A stretch of 63,256 nt of DNA, taken from the NCBI GenBank assembly GCA_937930695.1, contig CALHCB010000056.1, forward strand, positions 1-63,256. Direction: 5' to 3'. Positions 15,603-24,683 of this stretch are shown piece after piece. Numbering within the stretch: position 1 is the stretch's first letter; each line of letters begins with the position of its first letter. This DNA comes from an uncultured Acidimicrobiales bacterium. Lineage in GTDB: Bacteria > Actinomycetota > Acidimicrobiia > Acidimicrobiales > SZUA-35. The position numbers and the translations under genes are program-made. The notes beneath the pieces were generated by a model. It had not been told where the DNA came from. It was given only the letters and a program-made list of their open reading frames with translations, and searched no databases.

Positions 15603-17735
15603 ATGTCGAACGATCCCGTTTCTCAAAGCTCGCCGGCCAACCCAATTCACGCCCCCATCCCGGAATCTCGACCGGTCGACCGGGACCTCTGGGGAGAAGT
15701 CGTCACCGACCCACATGGCTGGCTGCAGGATCTGGAAAGCGACGAGGTGCGAGCGCACTTCGAGGCAGAGAATGAGTACGCCGAGGCGATGCTGGAGCCC
15801 ACCGAACCGCTCCAGGAAGAACTCTTCCTCGAAATCAAGAGCAGGATCAAAGAAACAGACCTCTCGGTACCCGTGGTCAAGGACGGTTGGAGCTACTACG
15901 GCCGAACCATCGAGGGCGAGTCCTACGGGGTCCACTGCCGTCGGCGGGTTGACGAAGCCGGCGTGGAGGGACCAGAAGACGTTTTCTTCAACGAGAACAC
16001 CGAGGCGGGGGAGAGCGAGTACTTCGCGCTGGGCGTGTTCGATGTGTCACCCAACCACAACATGCTGGCGTGGGGCGTGGATCGTTCCGGCAATGAGCGA
16101 TTCGAAGTTCGCTTTCGCGATCTCGAAACTGGTCACGACCTCGATGACGTCATCGAGGATTGCAGCTACGGCTCGGCGTGGGCCCTCGACAACGCGACCT
16201 GCTTCTACGTTCGGGCAGATGAGGCCAACCGGCCACACGAGGTGTGGCGTCACGTTCTCGGGACGCCCGTAGGCGACGACATCAGGGTCTTTGTCGAGGA
16301 CGATGACCGCTTCTTCCTCGGCATCGGGCTTGAGCGAGACGAGCAGTACATCCACATCGCGGTGTCATCTGCCATCACTGATGAGGTGTGGCTGATCCCG
16401 GCAGACGATCCAGGAACCGAGCCTGCGCTCGTTGAGCCGCGACGGCAGGGCATCGAGTACGGGCTCGCTCATCGGGGAGATGAATTCTTGATTCTCACCA
16501 ACGATGGAGCACAGAACTTCAGAATCATGACTGCTCCCGACTCCGCTCCGGGGCGCGAGAACTGGACCGAGCTCGTTCCAAATCGTGATGACGTCATGCT
16601 CAGTGGTCTCGATGCATTCGAGAGTCACCTCGTGTTGGTGGAGCGGGCCGGTGGCATCACACGACTGTCCATGGCGCCGTGGAACGAAGACGGGTCGCTC
16701 GGAGCCCTGACCGTCCTCGCCCAGCCCGAAGAGGTATCGACAACGTGGGGCGGGGCCAATCCGGATCCGGCGGCGGCGACCTATCGCTATGGCTACGGCT
16801 CCATGGTGACGCCAGCGTCGGTGTTCACCGTTGACCTGCATACCGATGAGCGAGTGGTACTCAAACAGCAGGAAGTTCTCGGAGGGTACGACGCAGACAA
16901 GTACGAAACATGGCGGGAGTGGGCAACCGCGCCGGACGGCACCAAGGTCCCCATGAGTCTGGTGGCGAGGCGTGACCGAGACGAGATCCTCGGTGGTGAG
17001 CCTGGACCCGCCATGCTCTACGGGTACGGCTCCTATGAAATCACAATGGACCCGTCGTTCTCGTCGGCTCGGCTCTCGCTCCTGGACCGGGGCTACGTCT
17101 TCGCTCTTGGCCACCCGCGCGGCGGTGGCGCCCTCGGTCGAGCTTGGTATGAGGGAGGCAAGTTCGAGGTCAAAGCGAACACCTTCATTGACATGGTGTC
17201 GTGCGCACATCACTTGATCGACCTGGGTCTGACCGCTCCGGGCCGACTTGGCCTTCGTGGCGGTTCTGCGGGCGGCTTGATGGTCGGCGCGGTCCTGAAC
17301 ATGGCTCCGGAGCTGTTCGGTGCGGCGGTCGCCGAGGTGCCGTTCGTCGATGTGATCAACACCATGCTCGACGAATCGCTTCCGCTGACCGTCACCGAAT
17401 GGGAAGAGTGGGGGAATCCCGCGGCGTCCAAAGAGATCTACGACGCCATGCGTACGTATGCACCTCTGGAGAACGTGGGTGCGCGCCCGTACCCTCCGCT
17501 GCTCGCAACTGCTGGCATCAGCGACCCACGCGTCGGTGCGTGGGAGCCCGCGAAGTGGGTCGCAGCGATTCGCGAACACTCGACGTCAGATTCGCCTGCC
17601 TTGCTTTGGACCGAGATGGGGGCGGGCCACGGAGGACCGAGCGGTCGGTATGCGGCGTGGCACGACGAAGCTCGTGTGTTGGCCTTCATCATCTCAAACC
17701 TTGGCGAAGGAGTAGGTGATTTCGCTGGGGCTTGA
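15603..17735 (+). CDS. S9 prolyl oligopeptidase/oligopeptidase B
   Basis: A 710-aa serine peptidase of family S9A: an N-terminal seven-bladed propeller (about 75-430) gates an alpha/beta hydrolase domain that cleaves short peptides, after basic residues in oligopeptidase B. Catalytic Ser is in RGGSAGGLM, Asp in GISDPRVG and His in GAGHGGPSG. No signal peptide is present, so it is cytoplasmic. Length matches the family. Confidence 0.92.
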   Translation: MSNDPVSQSSPANPIHAPIPESRPVDRDLWGEVVTDPHGWLQDLESDEVRAHFEAENEYAEAMLEPTEPLQEELFLEIKSRIKETDLSVPVVKDGWSYYGRTIEGESYGVHCRRRVDEAGVEGPEDVFFNENTEAGESEYFALGVFDVSPNHNMLAWGVDRSGNERFEVRFRDLETGHDLDDVIEDCSYGSAWALDNATCFYVRADEANRPHEVWRHVLGTPVGDDIRVFVEDDDRFFLGIGLERDEQYIHIAVSSAITDEVWLIPADDPGTEPALVEPRRQGIEYGLAHRGDEFLILTNDGAQNFRIMTAPDSAPGRENWTELVPNRDDVMLSGLDAFESHLVLVERAGGITRLSMAPWNEDGSLGALTVLAQPEEVSTTWGGANPDPAAATYRYGYGSMVTPASVFTVDLHTDERVVLKQQEVLGGYDADKYETWREWATAPDGTKVPMSLVARRDRDEILGGEPGPAMLYGYGSYEITMDPSFSSARLSLLDRGYVFALGHPRGGGALGRAWYEGGKFEVKANTFIDMVSCAHHLIDLGLTAPGRLGLRGGSAGGLMVGAVLNMAPELFGAAVAEVPFVDVINTMLDESLPLTVTEWEEWGNPAASKEIYDAMRTYAPLENVGARPYPPLLATAGISDPRVGAWEPAKWVAAIREHSTSDSPALLWTEMGAGHGGPSGRYAAWHDEARVLAFIISNLGEGVGDFAGA

Positions 17736-17764
17736 ACCGTTCTCCGTTTGGCCGATGGGACGTG

Positions 17765-17844
17765 TAAGGTTCGAAATGCCCTACGAATGAGCGGGGCACA
17801 CCCAAGGAGGTCGGGCCGTCAACAAGTCAGAGTATGAACGTCGG
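17765..17844 (+). promoter_or_regulatory. mpa leader: -10, two overlapping mini-ORFs and strong Shine-Dalgarno
   Basis: TAAGGT (17765-17770) lies 5 nt before an ATG that opens MPYE-stop (17776-17790). Its TGA overlaps the ATG of a 16-codon ORF (17787-17837, [16 protein letters not shown]). Inside the second ORF lies AAGGAGGT (17804-17811), the best Shine-Dalgarno in the window, 6 nt before codon GTC 17818 in the mpa frame. Confidence 0.5.
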
Positions 17845-19575
17845 TTGACTGCATACGAAGCAGGCATGGCCGAGCTGCAAGAGCAGCTGAAGTCGATGGA
17901 AGAAGAGGTCATTACGCTTCGTCGTCGTCTTCAGGACGCGCCCAAGCGAGTGCGCACTCTTGAGGAACGACTGCTCGATACCAAGGGCCAGTTGGCGCAG
18001 GCCGTGAGCCAAAACGAGAAGCTGACCTACACGCTTCGTGAGGCCCGCGAACACATCGCCGCCCTGCGCGAAGAGGTCGAGAAGCTCACCCAGCCACCGA
18101 GCGCGTATGGAACGCTGCTCGGCCAGAACGAAGATGAATCTGTCGATGTCTTCACCTCTGGTCGCAAGATGCGGGTGCAAGTTCACCCCGGCATTGAAGA
18201 TGCCGAGCTTGAACGAGGCGCCGAGGTTGTCCTGAACGAGTCGCTCAACGTCGTGAAGGTTCGCGAACCTGAGCGGGCCGGAGAGGTTGTCTCCATCAAG
18301 GAGATGATGTCAGACGCGCTCCGTGCCATCGTCGTAGGAAGAGGCGATGAGGAAAAGGTCGTCGAGCTCGCGGAACATCTGATCGGTGAGCCGATTCGAT
18401 CCGGCGACTCGATGTTGCTCGATGTCCGTTCCTCGTTGCTGATCGAGAAGCTTCCAAAGGCCGAGGTCGAAGATCTCGTGCTCGAAGAAGTTCCCGACGT
18501 TCGTTACGAAGACATCGGCGGTCTCGAGAACCAGATCGAAGAGATCATGGACGCAGTCGAGCTACCGTTCCTGCACTCCGATCTCTTTGCCGAGCACGAC
18601 CTTCCGGCGCCCAAGGGCATCTTGCTCTACGGCCCTCCCGGTTGCGGCAAAACCATGATCGCAAAAGCCGTCGCCGCGTCACTGGCTCGAAAGGTCGCCG
18701 AGGTCTCCGGAGACACCGAGGCGCGCAGCTTCTTCTTGAACATCAAGGGGCCCGAGCTGCTCAATAAGTACGTCGGTGAAACCGAACGTCAGATCCGACT
18801 GATCTTCCAGCGAGCTCGAGAAAAGTCTGAAGAGGGCATGCCCGTCATCATCTTCTTCGATGAGATGGAGAGCCTCTTCCGGACCCGTGGTTCGGGTATC
18901 AGCTCGGACATAGAGTCCACGATCGTGCCCCAGTTGTTGGCAGAGATCGACGGAGTCGAGACGCTCAAAAACACCATTGTGATTGGTGCGTCCAACCGAG
19001 AAGACCTCATCGATCCTGCAATTCTTCGTCCCGGGCGACTCGATGTGAAGATCAAGATCGAACGGCCCGACGAGGTGGCGGCGCAGAAGATCTTTGCGAC
19101 CTACCTCACCGGTGATCTGCCGATCCATCCGACCGAGATCGAAAAGGCGGGCTCCATGGAGTCCGCGCTGAGCGCGATGGTGTCGGCATCTGTCGACTTC
19201 ATGTATCGCACCGATGACGACACTCGCTTTCTGGAAGTGACCTATCAGAACGGCGACAAAGAGATCCTGTACTTCCGGGACTTCTCGTCGGGCGCCATGA
19301 TCGAAAACGTCGTTCGTCGAGCCAAGAAACTGGCGATCAAGCGCTTCCTCGAGATAGGAGAGAAGGGGATCAAGGGCGAAGACCTTCTCGCCTCGGTGAC
19401 CCAGGAATACAAAGAGCACGAGGATCTGCCAAACACGACCAACCCCGATGATTGGGCCAAGATCTCCGGCAAGAAGGGCGAGCGCATCGTGTATGTGCGC
19501 ACGCTCATCGGAGGAAATGGCGACAAGACCGGTGGTCGGACCATCGAACAGGTACAGACCGGCCAGTACCTGTAG
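17845..19575 (+). CDS. mpa: proteasome-activating AAA+ ATPase Mpa/ARC
   Basis: The hexameric unfoldase that captures pupylated proteins and feeds them to the 20S proteasome. Counted from TTG 17845 (576 aa): N-terminal coiled coil (about 5-85) that binds Pup, OB domains (about 90-225), AAA module with Walker A GPPGCGKT at 263-270 and Walker B IIFFDE ending near 340, and the C-terminal GQYL that docks on the proteasome. No ATG or GTG exists in frame between the upstream stop (17788) and 17845. A strong Shine-Dalgarno instead faces GTC 17818, which would add nine residues (VNKSEYERR) that extend the coiled coil. Confidence 0.95.
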   Translation: MTAYEAGMAELQEQLKSMEEEVITLRRRLQDAPKRVRTLEERLLDTKGQLAQAVSQNEKLTYTLREAREHIAALREEVEKLTQPPSAYGTLLGQNEDESVDVFTSGRKMRVQVHPGIEDAELERGAEVVLNESLNVVKVREPERAGEVVSIKEMMSDALRAIVVGRGDEEKVVELAEHLIGEPIRSGDSMLLDVRSSLLIEKLPKAEVEDLVLEEVPDVRYEDIGGLENQIEEIMDAVELPFLHSDLFAEHDLPAPKGILLYGPPGCGKTMIAKAVAASLARKVAEVSGDTEARSFFLNIKGPELLNKYVGETERQIRLIFQRAREKSEEGMPVIIFFDEMESLFRTRGSGISSDIESTIVPQLLAEIDGVETLKNTIVIGASNREDLIDPAILRPGRLDVKIKIERPDEVAAQKIFATYLTGDLPIHPTEIEKAGSMESALSAMVSASVDFMYRTDDDTRFLEVTYQNGDKEILYFRDFSSGAMIENVVRRAKKLAIKRFLEIGEKGIKGEDLLASVTQEYKEHEDLPNTTNPDDWAKISGKKGERIVYVRTLIGGNGDKTGGRTIEQVQTGQYL

Positions 19576-19710
19576 AACTCGATTCCCGATTCGGCGGGTC
19601 CTCACCCTCACCCAGACATCCGGATGTCGCGTCCGTGAATCGAGGGGGAGATCCGCGGTGAGCTTCGCGTCGATCGTTACCCTCTGGCCTGCCTATGACG
19701 GAACCCGCCC

Positions 19711-20883
19711 ATGACTGATGTTGCCAACCGACCATCGACTGATCCCACTGTCGGCGAACCTGTCGACGAACTCGATCGCTTCTTCGAAGAACTCGAGCGG
19801 CTTGGCCGTGAGCACCGTCGGGCAGCAGGTGACGCGGATCTCGCCCATCTGAAGAAGATCGAACGGTGGGGAATTGTTGGCGCGACGGCGGGCATGGCGA
19901 CCTCATGGATGCCGCCGAACCCGATCACCGCAGCATTGATCGCCCAAGGCCAATCGGCCCGGTTCTTGATGATGCATCACATCAGCCACAAGGCGTACGA
20001 CAACCTTCCTGGTGTGCCAAAGCGATTGACCAGCAAATTTTTCGCTCGAGGCGGACGGCGAGCTGTTGACTGGCTCGACTGGATTCCTCCGGATGCCTGG
20101 CATGTCGAGCACGATCATGCTCACCACTATCACCTGGGTGAAGAATCTGACCCCGATGTGCTTGACCGCAATACCGAGGCGCTTCGCGATGCCGGGCACA
20201 GCCCTCGGACCATCCAGGCGATCATCGCGCTCTTCGCATGTGCCTGGACGCTCGTGTACTACGGCCCCCGGACCGTCGCCGTGCTGCAGCGCAAGCGGGA
20301 GAAAGCGTCGGTGGAAGGCCTTCCAACGAGCGTCGAGATGCTTGATCCGCGTTCGGCGCAGGGCCGTGAGACCTGGCGTCGTTCTGTGTTGCCCAACGGG
20401 ATCTTACGCTTTGCCGCCTTGCCGTTGATGGCCTTGCCGTTCGGGCGCCGTCGTGCCCGCAACGTCTTGCTGAATCTGTTGGTCGCTGAGGTCATGCGCA
20501 ACCTCCACACCTTCTTGGTGATCACCCCGAGTCACACGGCGTCAGATCTGCGGCGGTTCGATGAGCCGGCGAAAGGGCGACGAGAGTTTCTGGTTCGCCA
20601 AATTGTCGGCAGCGCCAACTACAACGTTGGTAACGACCCGTTTGATTTCGCCCACATGTGGCTCAACTACCAGATCGAACACCACGTGTGGCCCGACCTC
20701 ACGATGCTGCAGTATCGCGAAGTTCAACCCAAACTGGTTGCGCTCTGCGAGGAGTTCGACATGCCCTACATCCAGGAGTCGGTGTGGGAACGCCTTGCCA
20801 AGACGATGCGAGTCCTTGATGGCAGCGAATCGATGACCAACGCACCGATCGACCTCGATGACTCGAATACGTGGTCACCCTGA
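19711..20883 (+). CDS. membrane fatty acid desaturase-family protein
   Basis: A 390-aa di-iron desaturase/hydroxylase-like protein. Histidine clusters typical of the family are present: MMHHISHKAYDN, HVEHDHAHHYHLG and the C-terminal QIEHHVWP, which resembles front-end desaturases. Several hydrophobic stretches lie between them. Substrate is unknown. It sits between mpa and dop, an unusual place. A 7-codon ORF (19695-19718, MTEPAHD) overlaps its start. The N-terminus MTDVANRP recurs in the aldolase at 13214. Confidence 0.8.
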   Translation: MTDVANRPSTDPTVGEPVDELDRFFEELERLGREHRRAAGDADLAHLKKIERWGIVGATAGMATSWMPPNPITAALIAQGQSARFLMMHHISHKAYDNLPGVPKRLTSKFFARGGRRAVDWLDWIPPDAWHVEHDHAHHYHLGEESDPDVLDRNTEALRDAGHSPRTIQAIIALFACAWTLVYYGPRTVAVLQRKREKASVEGLPTSVEMLDPRSAQGRETWRRSVLPNGILRFAALPLMALPFGRRRARNVLLNLLVAEVMRNLHTFLVITPSHTASDLRRFDEPAKGRREFLVRQIVGSANYNVGNDPFDFAHMWLNYQIEHHVWPDLTMLQYREVQPKLVALCEEFDMPYIQESVWERLAKTMRVLDGSESMTNAPIDLDDSNTWSP

Positions 20884-20908
20884 CGGGGCGCTGATCTCTC
20901 GCTGGGCC

Positions 20909-20914
20909 TAGGCT
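20909..20914 (+). promoter_or_regulatory. -10 element TAGGCT before dop
   Basis: TAGGCT lies 8 nt before ATG 20923, without a Shine-Dalgarno. Confidence 0.4.
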
Positions 20915-20922
20915 GCGCAGCG

Positions 20923-22437
20923 ATGGCTATACCCAAAATCGTCGGCATTGAAACCGAACTCGGCATCATGGTTCGCGGCACCTCGGAATGGAATCCGGTG
21001 TCAGCGTCATCGTTGCTCATCAACGCCTATGTGGGCTCTGAGCCCGGGAGCCTTGACGATCGGACTTCACCGATCGCCTGGGACTTCATTGACGAGACGC
21101 CGGGCGCTGACGCTAGGGATTTTCTGCCACCTGAGTTCGCCCTTCCCCCCGAGATCGAAACCCACCTGGTCAACGCCGTTCTCACGAACGGTGCCCGCTA
21201 CTACGTCGATCACGCGCATCCGGAGATCAGTACACCCGAGTGTCGTGATGCGTTGTCGGTCGTTCTGTATGACCGGGCAGCCGAACTCATCGCGGTCGAT
21301 TCGATGGAGCAGGCCCGAAAGGCGCTGCCCCCGGGCCAAGAGGTCATTCTCTACAAGGACAACAGCGATCGCAAAGGCAACTCGTACGGCACCCACGAGA
21401 ACTATCTCTTGGATCGTTCCCTCCCGTTCGGTCAGATCATCAATGGCGCGACGACACACTTCGTCAGTCGCCAGATTTTCACCGGGTCGGGCAAGGTCGG
21501 GTGCGAGCTACCTGGCGTTGGATCGAGCAAGGTCCCCTATCAATTGACCCAACGCGCCGATCACTTCGAAGAAGAAGTTGGGCTCGAGACGACGCTCAAG
21601 CGCCCGATCATCAACACCCGAGACGAGCCGCACGCCGATAGCCAGCGTTATCGGCGACTGCATGTCATCGTTGGCGATGCCAATATGGCTCAGGTCGCAA
21701 CCTTCCTGAAGGTCGGCACATCCTCGGTGTTGTTTGCAATGCTCGAGGATCACGCGCTCGAACGGTTCTATCTTCTCGACGAGCCGGTTAGTGCTATGCA
21801 GCAGGTCAGTCACGACCTGACGCTGCGAAAGGGCCTCGCCCTCGAAGATGGCTCGACAATGACGGCCTTGGAGCTGCAGTTCGATTTGTTGGCTCAGGCG
21901 AGAGTGTGGGCCGAGCGCCACGGCTTTGAGTCCGTCGGAGGAGATGCCGTCGGCGAGATGATCCTGTCCCGTTGGGAGCAGGTCTTGACTGGTCTGGAGT
22001 CTGATCCGGAGTCGGTTGCCGGTCAGGTCGACTGGGTGGCGAAAAAGCGCATCCTGGACGGTTTTCAGGCACGCCATGACTGCGCATGGGACGACTCCCG
22101 GCTCCGCGCCCTTGATCTGCAATATCACGACTTGCGCCCCACGAAGTCCCTGGCGGCCAAGGCTGGCCTCGAGACGCTGGTCGACGAGGTCGATGCCAAG
22201 GCGGCTCGCCACGATCCGCCGACAGACACACGGGCCTACTTCCGGGGTCGTTGTCTGCAGAAGTTTGCATCGAGCGTCGTTGCTGCGAACTGGGATTCGA
22301 TCGTGTTCGATGTAGGGGATGACCCACTCCGCCGCGTTCCCATGCTGGAGCCGGCCCGGGGTACGATGGAACATGTCGGTTCGCTCATCGATGAGAGCGA
22401 CACGATCGTAGAACTTCTCGACAAGCTCGGCGCTTGA
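20923..22437 (+). CDS. dop: Pup deamidase/depupylase Dop
   Basis: A 504-aa member of the carboxylate-amine ligase fold. Dop removes Pup from substrates and, where Pup ends in Gln, deamidates it. The ATP/Mg motif GIETELGI is at 8-15, the Dop-specific loop at about 53-66 (WDFIDETPGADARDF), and the nucleophilic Asp is Asp96 in YYVDHAHPE. The [11 protein letters not shown] motif is shared with PafA. Because the Pup here ends in Glu, only the depupylase activity appears to be needed. Confidence 0.96.
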   Translation: MAIPKIVGIETELGIMVRGTSEWNPVSASSLLINAYVGSEPGSLDDRTSPIAWDFIDETPGADARDFLPPEFALPPEIETHLVNAVLTNGARYYVDHAHPEISTPECRDALSVVLYDRAAELIAVDSMEQARKALPPGQEVILYKDNSDRKGNSYGTHENYLLDRSLPFGQIINGATTHFVSRQIFTGSGKVGCELPGVGSSKVPYQLTQRADHFEEEVGLETTLKRPIINTRDEPHADSQRYRRLHVIVGDANMAQVATFLKVGTSSVLFAMLEDHALERFYLLDEPVSAMQQVSHDLTLRKGLALEDGSTMTALELQFDLLAQARVWAERHGFESVGGDAVGEMILSRWEQVLTGLESDPESVAGQVDWVAKKRILDGFQARHDCAWDDSRLRALDLQYHDLRPTKSLAAKAGLETLVDEVDAKAARHDPPTDTRAYFRGRCLQKFASSVVAANWDSIVFDVGDDPLRRVPMLEPARGTMEHVGSLIDESDTIVELLDKLGA

Positions 22438-22477
22438 GACCGACTGTCGAATTCAACTCGAAGGCGAGAGTGCTCTG

Positions 22478-22672
22478 ATGGCTGAACGTGAGCAGATCAA
22501 AAAGACACCGTCCCGGCGGGACAATGAAGATGTCGAAGAAGTAGCGGCCAAAAGCGAATCTGGCGAGAAGCTGAAGGCCGAGCTCGATGATCTCTTGGAC
22601 GAGATCGACGACGTTCTGGAAACGAACGCCGAAGACTTCGTGAAGAGCTACATCCAAAAGGGTGGCGAGTAG
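22478..22672 (+). CDS. pup: prokaryotic ubiquitin-like protein Pup
   Basis: A 64-aa intrinsically disordered modifier ligated through its C-terminal Glu to substrate lysines. The C-terminal half has the usual LDEIDDVLETNAEDFVKSY helix that binds the Mpa coiled coil, and the protein ends GGE rather than GGQ, so it is made ligation-ready. The N-terminal half is charged. It follows dop by 40 bp. Confidence 0.97.
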   Translation: MAEREQIKKTPSRRDNEDVEEVAAKSESGEKLKAELDDLLDEIDDVLETNAEDFVKSYIQKGGE

Positions 22673-22686
22673 CCACTCGTACGGGG

Positions 22687-23841
22687 CTAGTTGTCGTGGA
22701 GGGCCTCGTTGAGGCCCTTCCAGCTCGCGCCATCGCGGGCAATCGCCTCAACCTCACCGGTGAGCGAGTTGCGACGGTACAGCAGGCCGCTGGCACCGGA
22801 GAGTTCCCTGGCTTTGCGGATCGATTGGTCCGGCATCGAGACCAGTGTCCCAGCGGTGACGTAGAGGCCAGCCTCAACGATGCAGTTGTCGCCAAGCGAG
22901 ATGCCGATTCCCGCGTTGGCGCCGAGCAAGCAGTCCTTGCCAATGCTGATCTGTTCGGTTCCACCGCCAGAGAGCGTGCCCTGGATCGATGCGCCACCAC
23001 CAATGTCACTGCCGGCTCCGACAACGACACCGGCGGAGATTCGGCCCTCGACCATTGAGGATCCGAGCGTTCCCGCGTTGAAGTTGCAGAAGCCCTCGTG
23101 CATCACGGTTGTCCCCTCGGACAGGTGAGCCCCGAGACGAACGCGATTGCCGTCGGCAATACGTACGCCGGGGGGTATGACGTAGTCGAGCATCGCGGGG
23201 AACTTGTCGATCAGGCGAACCTCGACGTGGAGGCCCTGCGCCTTCAGTTTCATTCTCGCCGACTCGAAGTTCGCTACCTCGAACGGGCCGTGGTTGGTCC
23301 ACACGACGTTCGTGAGAACGCCGAAGACACCGTCCATCATGATGTGGCCGGGTTGGACTGCTCGATGCGACAAGAGGTGAAGCCTCAGATACGCGTCAAT
23401 GGCATCGATCGGCGCATCGTCGTAGTCGCCAAGAAATGCAGCAACGAGTTGGCGCTCTCCGCCGAGAGCCGGAGCCTCAAGGACCTCCAGGAGGTCTCGC
23501 CAGGCGTGAAGGTTCGGATGCGGCTCATCGACGGCTTCAGCCGGAACCGCCATGGCAATCGCGTCTCGGAGTTGGTCGCCCGACATGCGATACGAGGCAG
23601 TGCCACTGGCGTGTCCGAGGACTGTTGAGAGCACAACAGCGGGGAAGCGGTGCTCACCTGAGTTGACTACGGGGTAGGCAACATCGAGTACGTCACCCGA
23701 TGCGCCGATCGTTGCGATGCCAACGGCATACGCAGCCGGACTCGCGTAGCCGGGTATGGCTCCTTCGAGTGCCGCGCAGGCATCGGAGATCTCTTCGATC
23801 GATGCGTAGGACTGGCCAGATGGTGCTGCATTGGTCGCCAT
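22687..23841 (-). CDS. dapD: tetrahydrodipicolinate N-succinyltransferase (actinobacterial type)
   Basis: A 384-aa acyltransferase of the succinylase branch of lysine/diaminopimelate synthesis: succinyl-CoA plus tetrahydrodipicolinate. The C-terminal half is a left-handed beta helix of hexapeptide repeats ([35 protein letters not shown]). [10 protein letters not shown] is characteristic of the long DapD form. It lies on the reverse strand between pup and prcB and probably is unrelated to them. Its 3' end contains a perfect GGGCCTC/GAGGCCC hairpin (about 22707-22723). Confidence 0.9.
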   Translation of the reverse strand: MATNAAPSGQSYASIEEISDACAALEGAIPGYASPAAYAVGIATIGASGDVLDVAYPVVNSGEHRFPAVVLSTVLGHASGTASYRMSGDQLRDAIAMAVPAEAVDEPHPNLHAWRDLLEVLEAPALGGERQLVAAFLGDYDDAPIDAIDAYLRLHLLSHRAVQPGHIMMDGVFGVLTNVVWTNHGPFEVANFESARMKLKAQGLHVEVRLIDKFPAMLDYVIPPGVRIADGNRVRLGAHLSEGTTVMHEGFCNFNAGTLGSSMVEGRISAGVVVGAGSDIGGGASIQGTLSGGGTEQISIGKDCLLGANAGIGISLGDNCIVEAGLYVTAGTLVSMPDQSIRKARELSGASGLLYRRNSLTGEVEAIARDGASWKGLNEALHDN

Positions 23842-23847
23842 GAGGCG

Positions 23848-23853
23848 ACGTTA
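23848..23853 (-). promoter_or_regulatory. -10 element TAACGT before dapD
   Basis: On the minus strand TAACGT is followed by 6 nt (cgcctc) and ATG 23841, the leaderless arrangement seen elsewhere in the window. Confidence 0.5.
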
Positions 23854-23867
23854 CCGCCGCTGGAACA

Positions 23868-24632
23868 TCACCCGGTCCGGTTTTCAGTCATCGTTTTGGA
23901 CGGGTCGGGGAGCCACTCGACGATGCGCCGGAAGATCCAGACAATCGTGATCCCAATGGGAAAGGACGCAATGAGATCGATCGGCCAATGACGGCCCAAG
24001 ACGAGTCGGGTCAGTGCTTCAACGAACCCCAGCACCATGACGAGGCGCCACACCAGACGGTCGGCCTCACGACTTGGCGGCAACGCAGCAGTGGCCAAAA
24101 TTCCGGCGAGGACGACGACTCGGGCAACTCCGCCTGAGAAGTACGGACCTGCGGCACCGATGATCCGATCATCAACGGGAATGACTCCGTCGACAATCAT
24201 TCCCGTGACTTTCTGCAGCGCGTGGGTCGCGATCAGCGTCGCGACGATGAGCAGGGCGACGACGGCGTTGCGTCGCTGCAGCCAAACAATGAACCCGCCC
24301 CCGATCGCCATGCCGTAGTTGGCAGGGATCGATCCCAGGCTCGTGACGCGCTCTGAAATCCAGACCATTCCCGGAATGGCTTGCAAAACGCTCAAGGAAC
24401 CGCGGTAAGCAGCTGCATCGATCTCCTTGACAGAATCGAGCAGGCTGAAGAACCCAAGGCCGATTGTGCCGAGCACCAGGGCGACCGAGGCCACGATAAT
24501 TTTCACGAGGATGTGCCGCCCCATTGCTTCATCATCGGCCAAAGATCCACCGGATTGATGGACTGCGCCGCCAGATGAAGGCGTAAAGCGCCCGACCGGG
24601 GGAGAGGTGGTGGTGTGAACAGTGTCTGACAT
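23868..24632 (-). CDS. PAP2-like membrane protein with altered active site
   Basis: A 254-aa protein with about six membrane helices. The third PAP2 motif is intact (TRLVLGRHWPID, R-x5-H-x3-D). The region matching the second motif reads YFSGGVAR where active enzymes have PSGHA, so the catalytic His and Pro are absent, and a KX6RP first motif is not recognisable. It may be a non-enzymatic relative or may use another residue. It is divergent from prcB, with 51 bp between starts. Confidence 0.6.
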   Translation of the reverse strand: MSDTVHTTTSPPVGRFTPSSGGAVHQSGGSLADDEAMGRHILVKIIVASVALVLGTIGLGFFSLLDSVKEIDAAAYRGSLSVLQAIPGMVWISERVTSLGSIPANYGMAIGGGFIVWLQRRNAVVALLIVATLIATHALQKVTGMIVDGVIPVDDRIIGAAGPYFSGGVARVVVLAGILATAALPPSREADRLVWRLVMVLGFVEALTRLVLGRHWPIDLIASFPIGITIVWIFRRIVEWLPDPSKTMTENRTG

Positions 24633-24671
24633 TGGAGAACGCGGTGGTCACAAGTACCGGGGGAGGCCCGC

Positions 24672-24677
24672 TAAGTT
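24672..24677 (+). promoter_or_regulatory. -10 element TAAGTT before prcB
   Basis: TAAGTT is followed by 6 nt (gggcag) and GTG 24684, so the proteasome subunit operon probably starts with a leaderless mRNA. Confidence 0.55.
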
Positions 24678-24683
24678 GGGCAG

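Noticed and set aside
22707-22723. Intrinsic terminator for pup
   Set aside because: The perfect GGGCCTC/GAGGCCC stem lies inside the dapD coding region and is not followed by T residues on the plus strand; it may be only codon-driven.
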